Shown: in pieces, positions 53,258 to 62,474 of the stretch
How the letters are laid out: each line of letters starts with the position of its first letter
How positions within the stretch are numbered: the stretch's first letter is position 1
Assembly (NCBI GenBank): GCA_949878435.1
Contig: CATLAK010000014.1
Coordinates: 1 to 64,000 of the forward strand
Source of the DNA: an uncultured Lachnospiraceae bacterium
Lineage (GTDB): Bacteria; Bacillota; Clostridia; Lachnospirales; Lachnospiraceae
DNA: 64,000 nt
Direction: 5' to 3'
Notes under the pieces: generated by a model
What the model was told of the DNA's origin: nothing
Database searches by the model: none
Seen by the model: only the letters and a program-made list of their open reading frames with translations
Program-made: the position numbers and the translations under genes

Positions 53258-53987
53258 TTTTGTACTCCACTTGCATTCTTCTTTTGTAGGTGATTCCGAT
53301 TTCTATTGGGGTTGGTACGCCTCTTAGGTGTAGGTATCGGTTTGGGAGGTCTATGTTTTCTATGTAGTCTTTGTTGATAATTGCGTTTCTGCTGCATTGG
53401 ATCAGGGCGCTTGCATTTATATCATCCAGGAGTTGTTTGCAAGGTCTGTAAGGAATGGTCAGGGCTCCGCCTTCGGATAGATAAATGTTTACGACGTGGT
53501 TGATGCTTTCTATGTAGATTATGTTTTTTATCTTGATGGGATATAGGATTCCCTCTTTTCTGAAGCAGTGCACTGCTTCTTTTTCTGTCTCCTTTTCTGT
53601 GGAAAAGTATAGCGCCCTTTTTATAAGCTGTTTTACACTGTCTGGGGAAAAGGGCTTTTCTACATAGCCCAGACAGTTTAGGTCGGTATAGGTGTATCTG
53701 GTGGTGTCTTCAAGTGATGTGATGAAGATTACTGGGGCGAACATGTACTGTGGTATCGTCCTGATCTTTTCCACGAGCTTGATTCCTGAGGTGTCTCCCG
53801 GTTTCGTGACATCGAGAATGATATCTACTAAAAATACGTCGATGATCTTCTCCATCATGATCTGATAGGCGGCTTTCACCTCGCTTGCGGTATAGACTAC
53901 CGCTTCCGCATTTACTTCTAGTACCAGTTTCTTGAGCATCTCCAGCTGAGTTTTGTTATCTTCGATTATTAATACTGTTTTCTTCAT
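53247..53987 (-). CDS. agrA: AgrA-like LytTR response regulator
   Basis: 246 aa. Receiver domain with IIEDNKTQ, phospho-acceptor Asp in VFLVDIILD and GYVEKPFS; LytTR DNA-binding domain (about 145-243) with IKNIIYIESINHVVNIYL and NAIINKDYIENIDL. It should be phosphorylated by the adjacent kinase and bind paired 9-bp repeats such as those in front of agrB. It is first in its operon; the region upstream (53988-54214) is gene-free with only a small GTCAGA/TCTGAC hairpin. Confidence 0.93.
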   Translation of the reverse strand: MKKTVLIIEDNKTQLEMLKKLVLEVNAEAVVYTASEVKAAYQIMMEKIIDVFLVDIILDVTKPGDTSGIKLVEKIRTIPQYMFAPVIFITSLEDTTRYTYTDLNCLGYVEKPFSPDSVKQLIKRALYFSTEKETEKEAVHCFRKEGILYPIKIKNIIYIESINHVVNIYLSEGGALTIPYRPCKQLLDDINASALIQCSRNAIINKDYIENIDLPNRYLHLRGVPTPIEIGITYKRRMQVEYKNGY

Positions 53988-54214
53988 GGCATTCCCCTAC
54001 ATTCTAATTTTGATGTTTTATCATTTGTTTACGTTTCCAAAAGTTCAATTACTTATTCTGCCTTAATATGTTCAAGCGGTTCTTTTCTTATCCCTTCCTG
54101 GCGGACATCCATCTGGTTTCGTCAGGCGGGAAAGCGTGGGGTTTCCAAGTCAGACTTATATCTGACTATGGCTCATTATGTACTGTCTGTCAATACCATT
54201 TCCGGCACCCCCTT

Positions 54215-55702
54215 TCAAGATAAGAGTTTTTGCTTTCTTTCAATCATTTCATTGATTTTTTCTATGTAAAGATTTACATCCTTTACATTATCACAGCGCT
54301 CTATCCTGCCGTCCGGAAAGACGCGTTTGGTAACGCTTCCGGCTCCCAGCGCTATGATGGTCTGTTTCTCCTCCATAATCAGGATATTGTAGACACCGAA
54401 CTTTCCCTCTCTTGCATATCCCACATTTTCAAAATTGCCGGACATGTTCTTCTGACGGTACAGGTAATAGGGAACCATGTTCAGCTCTTTTGCTCCCCTT
54501 GCCGTGATCTGCATGGTCTCATCTGTGTTGTTCAGCATGGAAATGCCGTTTTCTTCTATCCACTGGCTGAGCCGGGAAGCACGCTTGATTGCCAGAGAAT
54601 GTACGGTAAGGCTGTCTGGATCCAGCTTTTTGATCTCGTCCATGGTGTGTTGTACGTCTGCTGCACACTCGCCCGGCAGACCCAGTATCAAATCCATGTT
54701 GATATTGGCAAACCCGGCTTTTCTTGCCAGCCAAAAGGCTTCTTTTACCTGATCTACCGTATGTTTCCTCCCGATGAAATCTAGGGTTTCCTGTTTCATC
54801 GTCTGGGGATTGACGGAAATTCTGGTGACCCCGGCTTCTTTCAGCACACGAAGCTTGTCCAAGGTAATGCTGTCAGCACGTCCTGCCTCCACGGTAAACT
54901 CTTTTAAACAGGTAAGGTCGAAGCTTCTCTTTATGCTGGCAAGAAGCCTTGACAGTTCCTGCGCCTCTAAGGTTGTGGGCGTGCCTCCTCCGATATAAAT
55001 GGTATCAAGCACTTTATCCTTATAAAGCTCCGCTGTAAAAGCGATTTCTTTATCCAGCGCATCTAAGTATTCATTTATTCTCTTTTTCCATGAAACGATT
55101 GGGTAAGACGTAAAGGAGCAGTAAAGACAAGTGGTAGGACAGAATGGAATCCCTATGTACAGACTGTAGCCCTCTTCATAGTGCAGGTTTTTGAGTAATT
55201 CCCTTTCCCGCTTTGCAATCTGTATTGCCAGATCTCTCTTTTCATCGCTGAGCAGGTAGGTGTCCTTCATATACGCCATGATTTCTTCATCCGCCCTGCC
55301 TTCCTCCAGCATGGTCATAGGAATTTTGGTAGGGCGAATCCCGGTAAGCGTTCCCCACGGAAGATTTTTTCCCGTATGCTCGGAAAGGGTCTGGTATAAA
55401 AGCTGTTTCAGCCGGTTCTTGACCTCGGCTCTTGGCATGTTCTCGGCTATGTCCACTTTTTTTCCACCAAAAGAAGCCGTTGCGCCCTCCCCTGCAATCA
55501 GAGTGAGCAAAACAGCTTCCTTTGTGAAATGGATATGTAGGTCCGGCAGACCCGGACTTGAACTTTCTTCTTGTTCATTTTCTGTGAATACCTTCACATC
55601 CTGTGCAGGATAGAACGCTTTTACCAGAGAGTGGATATCGTATTCAAATCCTGCCTGATTGACGGTGATTACAATTAAATTTTCTTCTTTCATCTTTGCC
55701 AT
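54215..55702 (-). CDS. hemZ: Coproporphyrinogen dehydrogenase-like radical SAM protein HemZ
   Basis: 495 aa. The radical-SAM cysteines are in IPFCPTTCLYCSF, followed by YIGGGTPTTLEA and FTVEAGRADSIT, the HemN/HemZ signatures. HemZ-type proteins have a longer N-terminal region before the cluster, as here (about 160 residues). HemN performs oxygen-independent porphyrin oxidation, but many HemZ-like proteins in anaerobes have no proven activity. It begins 14 bp after glmS and is likely cotranscribed under the same ribozyme-controlled leader. Confidence 0.9.
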   Translation of the reverse strand: MAKMKEENLIVITVNQAGFEYDIHSLVKAFYPAQDVKVFTENEQEESSSPGLPDLHIHFTKEAVLLTLIAGEGATASFGGKKVDIAENMPRAEVKNRLKQLLYQTLSEHTGKNLPWGTLTGIRPTKIPMTMLEEGRADEEIMAYMKDTYLLSDEKRDLAIQIAKRERELLKNLHYEEGYSLYIGIPFCPTTCLYCSFTSYPIVSWKKRINEYLDALDKEIAFTAELYKDKVLDTIYIGGGTPTTLEAQELSRLLASIKRSFDLTCLKEFTVEAGRADSITLDKLRVLKEAGVTRISVNPQTMKQETLDFIGRKHTVDQVKEAFWLARKAGFANINMDLILGLPGECAADVQHTMDEIKKLDPDSLTVHSLAIKRASRLSQWIEENGISMLNNTDETMQITARGAKELNMVPYYLYRQKNMSGNFENVGYAREGKFGVYNILIMEEKQTIIALGAGSVTKRVFPDGRIERCDNVKDVNLYIEKINEMIERKQKLLS

Positions 55703-55716
55703 TGTTTCCCTATTCT

Positions 55717-57534
55717 TTATTCTACAGTAACTACTTTTGCAAGGTTTCTCGGTTTATCCACATCCAGTCCCTTGTCAAGCGAAACATAGTAAGCGATCAG
55801 CTGCAAGACCACGGATGCCGGCATCACCATGAAAGGATCCTCCATCACCGGAAGTCTGTAAACACAGCTCCACTGCTCTCCCTCATCCAAAGTCTCGCTT
55901 GCTTTGATTAAAAGTACCACTCTTGCTCCCCTTGACTGCACCTCTCTGATATTGGATAATTCCTTGCTCTTTAACTTCTCCTGAGTCACCACGGCAACTA
56001 CCGGCGTATCTTCGGTGATCAGCGCTATGGTGCCATGCTTTAGCTCACCGGATGCGTATGCCTCCGAATGAATATAGGAAATCTCCTTCAGCTTAAGCGA
56101 GCCTTCCAGCAGGATAGAATAATCTAAGCCCCTGCCGATCATAAAAACGTCCCGCGCATTTAAGATGGTGCCTGAAAGGCGGTGAATCTCTTCTCTCGTG
56201 TCTAGAACGGCTTCCATTACCTCGGGAACCCTCTGCAGTTCACGCATAAACCCTAACAGCTCTTCGTCGCTCCAAAGTCCCCTTGCCATCGCCATTCTTG
56301 CCGTAATCAGATAAAGGACTGCCAGCTGGGTAGTATACGCTTTGGTGCTCGCCACTGCGATTTCCGGTCCCGCATTGGTATAGACCACGTACTCGCTTGC
56401 CCTTGCAATGGACGCTCCCTTCACGTTCACGATAGAGATGCTGGGAGAGCCGCATTTTCTTGCAAATTTAAGTGCTTCCAGAGTGTCGATGGTTTCCCCG
56501 GACTGCGAGATTGCAATCACAAGCGTCTCCTTATCCACTACCGGATCATTGTACATAAATTCAGATGCCATGACCACGTCCACATGAATGCCGATGATTG
56601 CCTGAATCAGACTCTTTCCCACCAGCCCGGCATGCATGGCTGTTCCGCAGGCGATTACACAGATCCGCTTGCAGTCTGCAAGCATTGCATCCGGTATGCC
56701 TTCCTCCGTAAAATCAGGTCTTCCATCCTTGATTCTGGGCAGAATCGTCTCCCTTATCACTTCCGGCTGCTCCATGATCTCTTTTTCCATGTAAAAAGGA
56801 TAACCGCCCTTGCCGCTGCGGCTCACATCCCAGTCAACTTTTAACCATTCTATCTCCGCCCTGTCCCCCGAGAGGTCGAACATGTCGATTCCGTCAGGCG
56901 CCATGCAGATTACATGAAATTCAGGCACAACAAAATAGTCTGTGGTAAAAGGCACGATTGCCGCCACATCGGAGGAGAGCATTGCCCCGTCCTTGGTGAC
57001 TGCCGCCACGATGGGACTTACATTGCGGACCGCATAGATTTTATCCGGCTGATCGTCAAACAGAATCGCCAGCGCAAAAGTTCCCTTCAATTTCAGCACT
57101 GTCCTGCGGATTGCCGAATATGGATCCCCTGAATAAAAGTGTTCCAACACTGCCGCCACCACTTCGCTGTCCGTCTGGGATGCAAGTTTTCCCTCAAGAT
57201 GATACTTTTCCATCAGTTCCCTGTAGTTTTCAATGATACCGTTATGTATTAAAGTGACTCTGCCAAAGCGATGGGGATGCGCATTTTCGTCGCATACGCC
57301 TCCGTGAGTAGCCCATCTGGTATGACCGATTCCGCACTGCCCTTCCGGCTCCTTCTGTGCACACAGATTCCTTAAATCTTTCACTCTTCCCGCACGTTTT
57401 ACAATCTGTGTGCCTTCCTCGCCCAAAAGCGCAATTCCGGCGCTGTCATATCCTCTGTACTCCAAAAGCTCCAGTGCATCCAGCATGATCTCCCTGGCGT
57501 TTCCTTTTCCTGTATATCCAATAATTCCACACAT
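55717..57534 (-). CDS. glmS: Glutamine-fructose-6-phosphate aminotransferase
   Basis: 605 aa enzyme making glucosamine-6-phosphate, the entry to amino-sugar wall precursors. The mature N-terminal Cys is in MCGIIGYTG; the glutaminase domain spans about 1-240 and two SIS sugar-isomerase domains follow (ISQSGETIDTLEA, then a second). The C-terminus NLAKVVTVE is the standard end. Translation should start at 57534 because catalysis needs the Cys next to the initiator Met; GAGGG lies upstream. It is preceded by a glmS ribozyme, so product feedback is expected. Confidence 0.97.
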   Translation of the reverse strand: MCGIIGYTGKGNAREIMLDALELLEYRGYDSAGIALLGEEGTQIVKRAGRVKDLRNLCAQKEPEGQCGIGHTRWATHGGVCDENAHPHRFGRVTLIHNGIIENYRELMEKYHLEGKLASQTDSEVVAAVLEHFYSGDPYSAIRRTVLKLKGTFALAILFDDQPDKIYAVRNVSPIVAAVTKDGAMLSSDVAAIVPFTTDYFVVPEFHVICMAPDGIDMFDLSGDRAEIEWLKVDWDVSRSGKGGYPFYMEKEIMEQPEVIRETILPRIKDGRPDFTEEGIPDAMLADCKRICVIACGTAMHAGLVGKSLIQAIIGIHVDVVMASEFMYNDPVVDKETLVIAISQSGETIDTLEALKFARKCGSPSISIVNVKGASIARASEYVVYTNAGPEIAVASTKAYTTQLAVLYLITARMAMARGLWSDEELLGFMRELQRVPEVMEAVLDTREEIHRLSGTILNARDVFMIGRGLDYSILLEGSLKLKEISYIHSEAYASGELKHGTIALITEDTPVVAVVTQEKLKSKELSNIREVQSRGARVVLLIKASETLDEGEQWSCVYRLPVMEDPFMVMPASVVLQLIAYYVSLDKGLDVDKPRNLAKVVTVE

Positions 57535-57664
57535 TTTCGTTTCCCTCATCTTTCTATGTTTTATTCTATGCTGCACCTGCGCATAATGCGCTTTTTGTGC
57601 CTCATTTTCATCCTTCCTTGTACCACAGGAATCGTCTGCTTTTACACATCCCATTCTTTATGGC

Positions 57665-57835
57665 ATTCCTCCGCTATACCGTATTTGTTTTGCAGTCACC
57701 CGCATATTTGCCGGTATATCTCGCACCGGAGGCGGTACGAAAGAGCACCCGCCGAATTTTCGATCACTCTTTTCCTCGTCAACCTTCCGCCTGCTCTCTT
57801 ACATAAGCCGCTCAAGAAGGTCATGGCGCTAGATT
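57665..57835 (-). ncRNA. glmS ribozyme (GlcN6P-responsive)
   Basis: On the minus strand AGCGCC (57830-57825) starts the ribozyme, with cleavage expected between A57830 and G57829. TTGACGAGGA (57782-57773), then AAAATTCGGCGGGTGCTC, and later ATGCGGGTGACTGCAAA complete the conserved core. Glucosamine-6-phosphate acts as the cofactor for self-cleavage and lowers glmS expression. The leader between the ribozyme and glmS is about 130 nt. Confidence 0.96.
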
Positions 57836-57838
57836 AGG

Positions 57839-57863
57839 GAAACAATGACAGTTTCATTGTTTC
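57839..57863 (-). repeat. Perfect hairpin just upstream of the ribozyme
   Basis: GAAACAATGA and TCATTGTTTC (57839-57848, 57854-57863) pair perfectly around 5 nt, directly before the ribozyme cleavage site and downstream of the promoter. No T-run follows, so it looks like a stabilising or insulating hairpin of the leader or a protein-binding site. Confidence 0.8.
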
Positions 57864-57896
57864 TATTCACTTTTCAATGTTCCATATCCAAAAATT

Positions 57897-57925
57897 ATTA
57901 TACACAAAACGCCTGCGGTTGTAAA
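57897..57925 (-). promoter_or_regulatory. Promoter of glmS
   Basis: Minus-strand TTTACA (57920-57925) and TATAAT (57897-57902) with a 17-bp spacer; transcription would start near 57890, about 60 nt before the ribozyme. Confidence 0.8.
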
Positions 57926-57948
57926 CCACAGGTTACTTTCTGATAACA

Positions 57949-58057
57949 GATTCAGCCTGCAAAGGCAGTGCAGCAGCATAGAGGGCAGATGGCTCGGCGC
58001 CGCCGGTGCCTAACCATCCGCCCTCTATGCTGCTATACTGCCCTTGCAGGCTGAACC
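57949..58057. terminator. Long hairpin after the DUF3048 gene
   Basis: 44-bp arms (57949-57992 and 58014-58057) pair with five mismatches, all transitions, around a GGCGCCGCC-rich loop. It begins 10 bp past the DUF3048 stop codon. No T-run follows in the minus direction, so it may protect the mRNA 3' end or be a REP-like repeat rather than a classical terminator. Confidence 0.6.
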
Positions 58058-58067
58058 TGCCGTCCGT

Positions 58068-59243
58068 TTATTTATATTCTACATACTCGCCATATTCCTG
58101 CCAGATGCAGCATACCCAGGTCTTGCCCTGATTAAAGATAATTTCTTTTCCGTTCTCGTCGTAGAATTTGGCGGGAGTGGCGTCACCGTTATAGCGTTTC
58201 CAGGTTCCCTTTATTACTTTTCCTCCAGTAAATACGATTGCATTGCCCTCTCCGTGAACGCCAAAGGCAAGATAATCATGGGAATCTCTTACCTCGCCGT
58301 GGCAGTACTGAAATACCACATTGGACACTGCCAGCTGGGCGCCGTTCATTTCATCTGTCTGTGCCTTTCCGTTCTGGAAACGATAGTACAGACCATCCTG
58401 GGCATTGTACGCAAAATAGGGGTTGTACGCGCCATAACCGCCTTTATTTCCGGTCTGACCGCCCGGATAGCATACAGTTGCACTCTGTTTATCCTGATAA
58501 TGCTCCTCTGCCCTTACTCCGTCGGCAGAAAAGGTAAAAGGAGGCACATACGCCTTATCATAATTCCAATTGTAACCAAGCCTGTCCACGGCTTTCTTCA
58601 TGCCGTCTATAAACAGATACCCTGTAAATTCCGTAGCATACCCCGGACGGCGGACTCTGTCATAAGCCTCGTTGGCAGGGTTCTTGATTCCCTCCACCGC
58701 TGCACTGATATTCTGAACCGTGCTGCGGTTGATCAGTTCCTCCACATAGGGCCTTGCAAGTCCCCAGTTACAGTAGATTGCCTCATAACCCATGGCAACA
58801 TACAAAAAGTAATCCCGGCTGCTGCGCACAGGACCGATCTTGTCAAGATCGTCGAAATCTTCAAACACTGCCATCAGCCTGGTAATTCTCCCCTCCACCG
58901 GCGCCTCATAAATAATGCTTGCCCTGGAAATTCCATACTGGGGCATTGCCGCTGAGTTATTGGGAATCATTACCGCGATGGGACGTCTGTTCACTACTTC
59001 CTTGCTCTTCCACTCTCCCGTAAGATAACTCTGCATCCTGCCGTCGATCTCCTTCCGCTGGGAAATGAAGGAGGTGTTCTGGGCAGAAGCCGTAGGCGCT
59101 TCCACTACGTCCGGCGTCGCCTCTTCTATCTGCTCCTCCTGCACTGGTTCCGGTATTACCTCTTCCTTTTTGCCGCATCCGGCAAGCGCCATGCATGCTG
59201 CAAAACCAACTGTTATCGATAATAATCTTATCCTGACGGTCAT
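58068..59243 (-). CDS. DUF3048-domain lipoprotein (YerB-like)
   Basis: 391 aa secreted lipoprotein with lipobox LAGC after a hydrophobic signal, a Glu/Pro-rich linker, then an N-terminal DUF3048 domain (RRPIAVMIPNNSAAMPQYG, GPVRSSRDYF) and a C-terminal one (FGVHGEGNAIVFTGG and KGTWKRYN). YerB-type proteins are common in Firmicutes; their biochemical role is unknown. It lies 67 bp past the MBL-fold gene in the same direction. Confidence 0.92.
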   Translation of the reverse strand: MTVRIRLLSITVGFAACMALAGCGKKEEVIPEPVQEEQIEEATPDVVEAPTASAQNTSFISQRKEIDGRMQSYLTGEWKSKEVVNRRPIAVMIPNNSAAMPQYGISRASIIYEAPVEGRITRLMAVFEDFDDLDKIGPVRSSRDYFLYVAMGYEAIYCNWGLARPYVEELINRSTVQNISAAVEGIKNPANEAYDRVRRPGYATEFTGYLFIDGMKKAVDRLGYNWNYDKAYVPPFTFSADGVRAEEHYQDKQSATVCYPGGQTGNKGGYGAYNPYFAYNAQDGLYYRFQNGKAQTDEMNGAQLAVSNVVFQYCHGEVRDSHDYLAFGVHGEGNAIVFTGGKVIKGTWKRYNGDATPAKFYDENGKEIIFNQGKTWVCCIWQEYGEYVEYK

Positions 59244-59310
59244 CTTGTTTTCCTTTCCGCTTACGCTGTTTACCTATAAAACGATACAGATCTGTTTTTT
59301 GTGACATCTT

Positions 59311-59940
59311 TTACAAAAAAGGGTTATATTTTTTTTCATGCCCGATGGAAGTTGCTTCCCCATGTCCTGGAAAAACTTTTACCTCCTCCGGAAGCGGCAG
59401 CAGTTTTTCCCTCACGGAACGCACCAGAGCGCTCATACTGCCTGTGGGAAGATCCGTCCTGCCTACCGATTCCTGAAATAGAGTATCTCCACTTAACAGT
59501 ATTTTATCATTTTCAAAATAATAACAGCAGCTTCCCTTGGTATGCCCCGGCGTTGCGATAAGACGGCAGGTCATTCCCGAAACGGAGATTTCCTCTCCGT
59601 CCTTTACATAGACATCCGCCTTGATCTCACATGGTCTGCCGGTATTTTCAGAATAATTGACCGCCGCCTGCTCGCAGACTTCCCTTTCCTCTTCATAGGC
59701 ATATACCTTGGCGCCGGAGCGTTCCCTCAGTTCTTCCACGCCCCAGATATGATCAAAATGACCATGTGTCAGAAGAATTGCCTCCACTGTGAAGCCTTTC
59801 TCCTGCAGCTTATCATAAAGATAGCCGCCCCTGTCTGCCGGGTCAAACACGATTGCCCTGTTCTTCCCTTCTTCATACACAAAATAACAGTTTGTCTGAC
59901 ACACCCCCAGCACGATTCTCCCAATCTTCAAATCTGCCAC
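59311..59940 (-). CDS. MBL-fold metallo-hydrolase (glyoxalase II-like)
   Basis: 209 aa metallo-beta-lactamase fold protein with the metal motif LLTHGHFDHIWG, later His in TPGHTKGS, and Asp in LLSGDTLF, followed by FPGHGEAT. This set is typical of hydroxyacylglutathione hydrolase-like proteins. It follows relA by 14 bp, a frequent neighbour pair in clostridia, but the true substrate cannot be read from sequence. Confidence 0.9.
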   Translation of the reverse strand: MADLKIGRIVLGVCQTNCYFVYEEGKNRAIVFDPADRGGYLYDKLQEKGFTVEAILLTHGHFDHIWGVEELRERSGAKVYAYEEEREVCEQAAVNYSENTGRPCEIKADVYVKDGEEISVSGMTCRLIATPGHTKGSCCYYFENDKILLSGDTLFQESVGRTDLPTGSMSALVRSVREKLLPLPEEVKVFPGHGEATSIGHEKKYNPFL

Positions 59941-59954
59941 TTGCTTACACCTCC

Positions 59955-62279
59955 TTATCCCGTTGTCCTTTCTATATCTACCACGCTTTCTATGGATCTG
60001 ATCTTGTCAATAATGCGGTTCAGTTCTTCCCTGTTGCTGATTTCAAAGGAAGTCGCCATGGTTGCAAGCCCCTGCTTGTTGACTCTCGTGTTCATGGCAA
60101 GAATATCAATGTTTTTCTCCGTCAGCGCACGGGACACATCCGCCAAAAGTCCGTTTCTGTTCGTGGCATAGATGTTGATTTCCGCCAGATACTTCTCATT
60201 GGACACTTCGTCCGGCATTCCCTCCCAATCCGCATCGATCAGTCTTTCTCTTTCTAGCTCAGGCAGGTTGATCACGTTGATGCAGTCCGTCCTGTGGATG
60301 GAAACACCTCTCCCTCTGGTCACGAATCCAATAATCTCATCCCCCGGCACAGGAGAACAGCATTTAGAAAACCGGACCGCCACATCATGGATGCCCTTTA
60401 CGACGATGCCTCCCTTTGCCTTCATCTGGGCATATCGCTGGGGCGAATCATTTTCCGCAATGGAAGAGAGGACTTCTTCATTGGTGAGCTTCTTTTTGTG
60501 CTCCTTCATGTAGAGTTCCATCATCTTATTGATGATCTGCCCCTCTTTTAATCCTCCATGCCCCACCGCCGCTAACACAGAGTCCCAGTCGCGGAAACCG
60601 TACTTGCGCATAATGCCTTCCATATATTCAGGCTTCATAATATCGGGCATATTGATTGCCTTTGCTTTGCAGTAAGCATTCAAAAGTTCTTTGCCCTTAA
60701 TGATATTTTCTTCTTTAAACTCATTTTTAAACCATTGATTGATCTTATTGTGGGCCTGGGTGCTCTTTACCACATTCAGCCAGTCCCGGCTGGGTCCCTT
60801 TGAATTTTGGGACGTTAAAATCTCAATCCGGTCGCCGTTTCTGATTTCATAGTCAATGGTCACCAGCTTGCCGTTCACTCTTGCCCCGATCATCTTGTTT
60901 CCCACTGCGCTGTGGATGCTGTAGGCAAAATCAATGGGGGTAGACCCTGCCGGCAGGTTCTTCACCTCGCCTGTAGGCGTAAAGCAGTAGACACTGTCGG
61001 AAAACAAATCCAAATCGCTCTTCAGCAGGTTCATAAATTCCTTGTTGTCAGACATATCTCTCTGCCATTCCAGAATCTGCCGAAGCCAGGAAAGCTTTTC
61101 TTCCTCCGAATCTTCTATCTTTTTGCCGTCTGAGGCAACCTTATACTTCCAATGGGCTGCAATACCGTACTCCGCCGCCTTATGCATTTCGTAGGTGCGG
61201 ATCTGTATCTCAAAAGGCTGACCGCTGTTGCCGATCAGTGTCGTGTGAAGAGACTGATACATATTTGCCTTGGGCATGGCAATATAGTCCTTAAAGCGCC
61301 CCGGTATAGGCTTATACATTTCATGAATGACGCCAAGGGCGGCATAGCAGTCCTTCACTGTATCTACAATAATGCGGACCGCAAACAGATCGTAGATCTG
61401 GTCGATGGTCTTGCTTTGGTTCTTCATTTTCTTGTAGATGCTGAAAAAGTGCTTTACACGACCGTCGATCTGGGCTTTGATGCCTGCATGTTTGATATGC
61501 TCGCTGACTTCATCTACAATATTCTGAATATATTTTTCCCGGACGCTCTTGCGCACGGCAATCTTATCCACAAGGTCATAATAGGCTTCCGGCTCCAGAT
61601 ATTTTAAGGACAGATCATCCAGCTCCACCTTAATCTTAGAGATTCCCAGCCTCTGGGCAATGGGCGCATAAATCTCCATGGTCTCACGGGCAATCCGCTG
61701 CTGGCTTTCCACGCTTTTATATTTAAGGGTGCGCATATTGTGCAGCCGGTCTGCCAGTTTAATGATGATCACTCTGATGTCCTTTGCCATGGCAAGGAAC
61801 ATCTTGCGGAGATTTTCTGCCTGCATCTCAAACCGGTCCAGCGTCTTATTGCCGTTTTCATTCATGAAGTTAAGCTGTTCTAACTTCGTCACCCCGTCTA
61901 CCAGAAGGGCAACGTCGCTTCCGAACTGTTCGCTTATCTCCTCCTCCGTCATGATGGTATCTTCGATCACATCATGCAAAAGCCCTGCGGCTATGGTTTC
62001 TTTGTCCATTTCCAGATCTGCAAGTATGATCGCCACACACAAAGGATGGATTATATAAGGTTCCCCGGATTTTCTCACCTGATTCTCATGGGCTTTCGCC
62101 GCCAGATGGTATGCCTTTTCTATTAAAGTCGTATCATCCGAAGGATGATATTTCTGAACACGCAAAATAAGGTCCCTGTATAATTGTTCGGGACTTTGAA
62201 ATTCCTGAATGGCTTCAATTCTGCCATCGTCAAAAACAATTTCTTTTTTGGTTGGTTTCGTATCTTTTTCTTCTGTCAT
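59955..62279 (-). CDS. relA: Bifunctional (p)ppGpp synthetase/hydrolase
   Basis: 774 aa Rel enzyme controlling the stringent response. The HD hydrolase domain (HDVIEDT, about 102-108) is intact, followed by the synthetase domain (DLFAVRIIVD, FKDYIAMPKANMYQSLHT), a TGS domain (FTPTGEVKNLPAGSTPIDFA), a zinc/helical region with KCCSPVPGDEIIG, and a C-terminal ACT domain (NRNGLLADVSRAL). Both activities are expected. A strong promoter lies about 55 bp upstream. Confidence 0.96.
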   Translation of the reverse strand: MTEEKDTKPTKKEIVFDDGRIEAIQEFQSPEQLYRDLILRVQKYHPSDDTTLIEKAYHLAAKAHENQVRKSGEPYIIHPLCVAIILADLEMDKETIAAGLLHDVIEDTIMTEEEISEQFGSDVALLVDGVTKLEQLNFMNENGNKTLDRFEMQAENLRKMFLAMAKDIRVIIIKLADRLHNMRTLKYKSVESQQRIARETMEIYAPIAQRLGISKIKVELDDLSLKYLEPEAYYDLVDKIAVRKSVREKYIQNIVDEVSEHIKHAGIKAQIDGRVKHFFSIYKKMKNQSKTIDQIYDLFAVRIIVDTVKDCYAALGVIHEMYKPIPGRFKDYIAMPKANMYQSLHTTLIGNSGQPFEIQIRTYEMHKAAEYGIAAHWKYKVASDGKKIEDSEEEKLSWLRQILEWQRDMSDNKEFMNLLKSDLDLFSDSVYCFTPTGEVKNLPAGSTPIDFAYSIHSAVGNKMIGARVNGKLVTIDYEIRNGDRIEILTSQNSKGPSRDWLNVVKSTQAHNKINQWFKNEFKEENIIKGKELLNAYCKAKAINMPDIMKPEYMEGIMRKYGFRDWDSVLAAVGHGGLKEGQIINKMMELYMKEHKKKLTNEEVLSSIAENDSPQRYAQMKAKGGIVVKGIHDVAVRFSKCCSPVPGDEIIGFVTRGRGVSIHRTDCINVINLPELERERLIDADWEGMPDEVSNEKYLAEINIYATNRNGLLADVSRALTEKNIDILAMNTRVNKQGLATMATSFEISNREELNRIIDKIRSIESVVDIERTTG

Positions 62280-62332
62280 ACACTCACATCCTCAGATACA
62301 TACAATATATGCTATTATGCACAGTATAAGAT

Positions 62333-62361
62333 ATTATATATGCTTTTATAAATTTCGTCAA
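62333..62361 (-). promoter_or_regulatory. Promoter of relA
   Basis: Minus-strand TTGACG (62356-62361) and perfect TATAAT (62333-62338), spacer 17 bp. Confidence 0.8.
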
Positions 62362-62405
62362 TGAAAGCACTTTTCCATCACTGAACTGTTACAAATACTT
62401 ATGTC

Positions 62406-62439
62406 AAAAACAGGTATGCCATATATTATAGCATACCTG
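62406..62439 (-). terminator. Terminator of groEL
   Basis: CAGGTATGC/GCATACCTG perfect 9-bp stem (62411-62419, 62431-62439) followed on the minus strand by TTTTTG, 36 bp past the groEL stop. Confidence 0.92.
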
Positions 62440-62474
62440 TCTGCAAATACGAATTATTTTTTTCTTGTGCTGTC

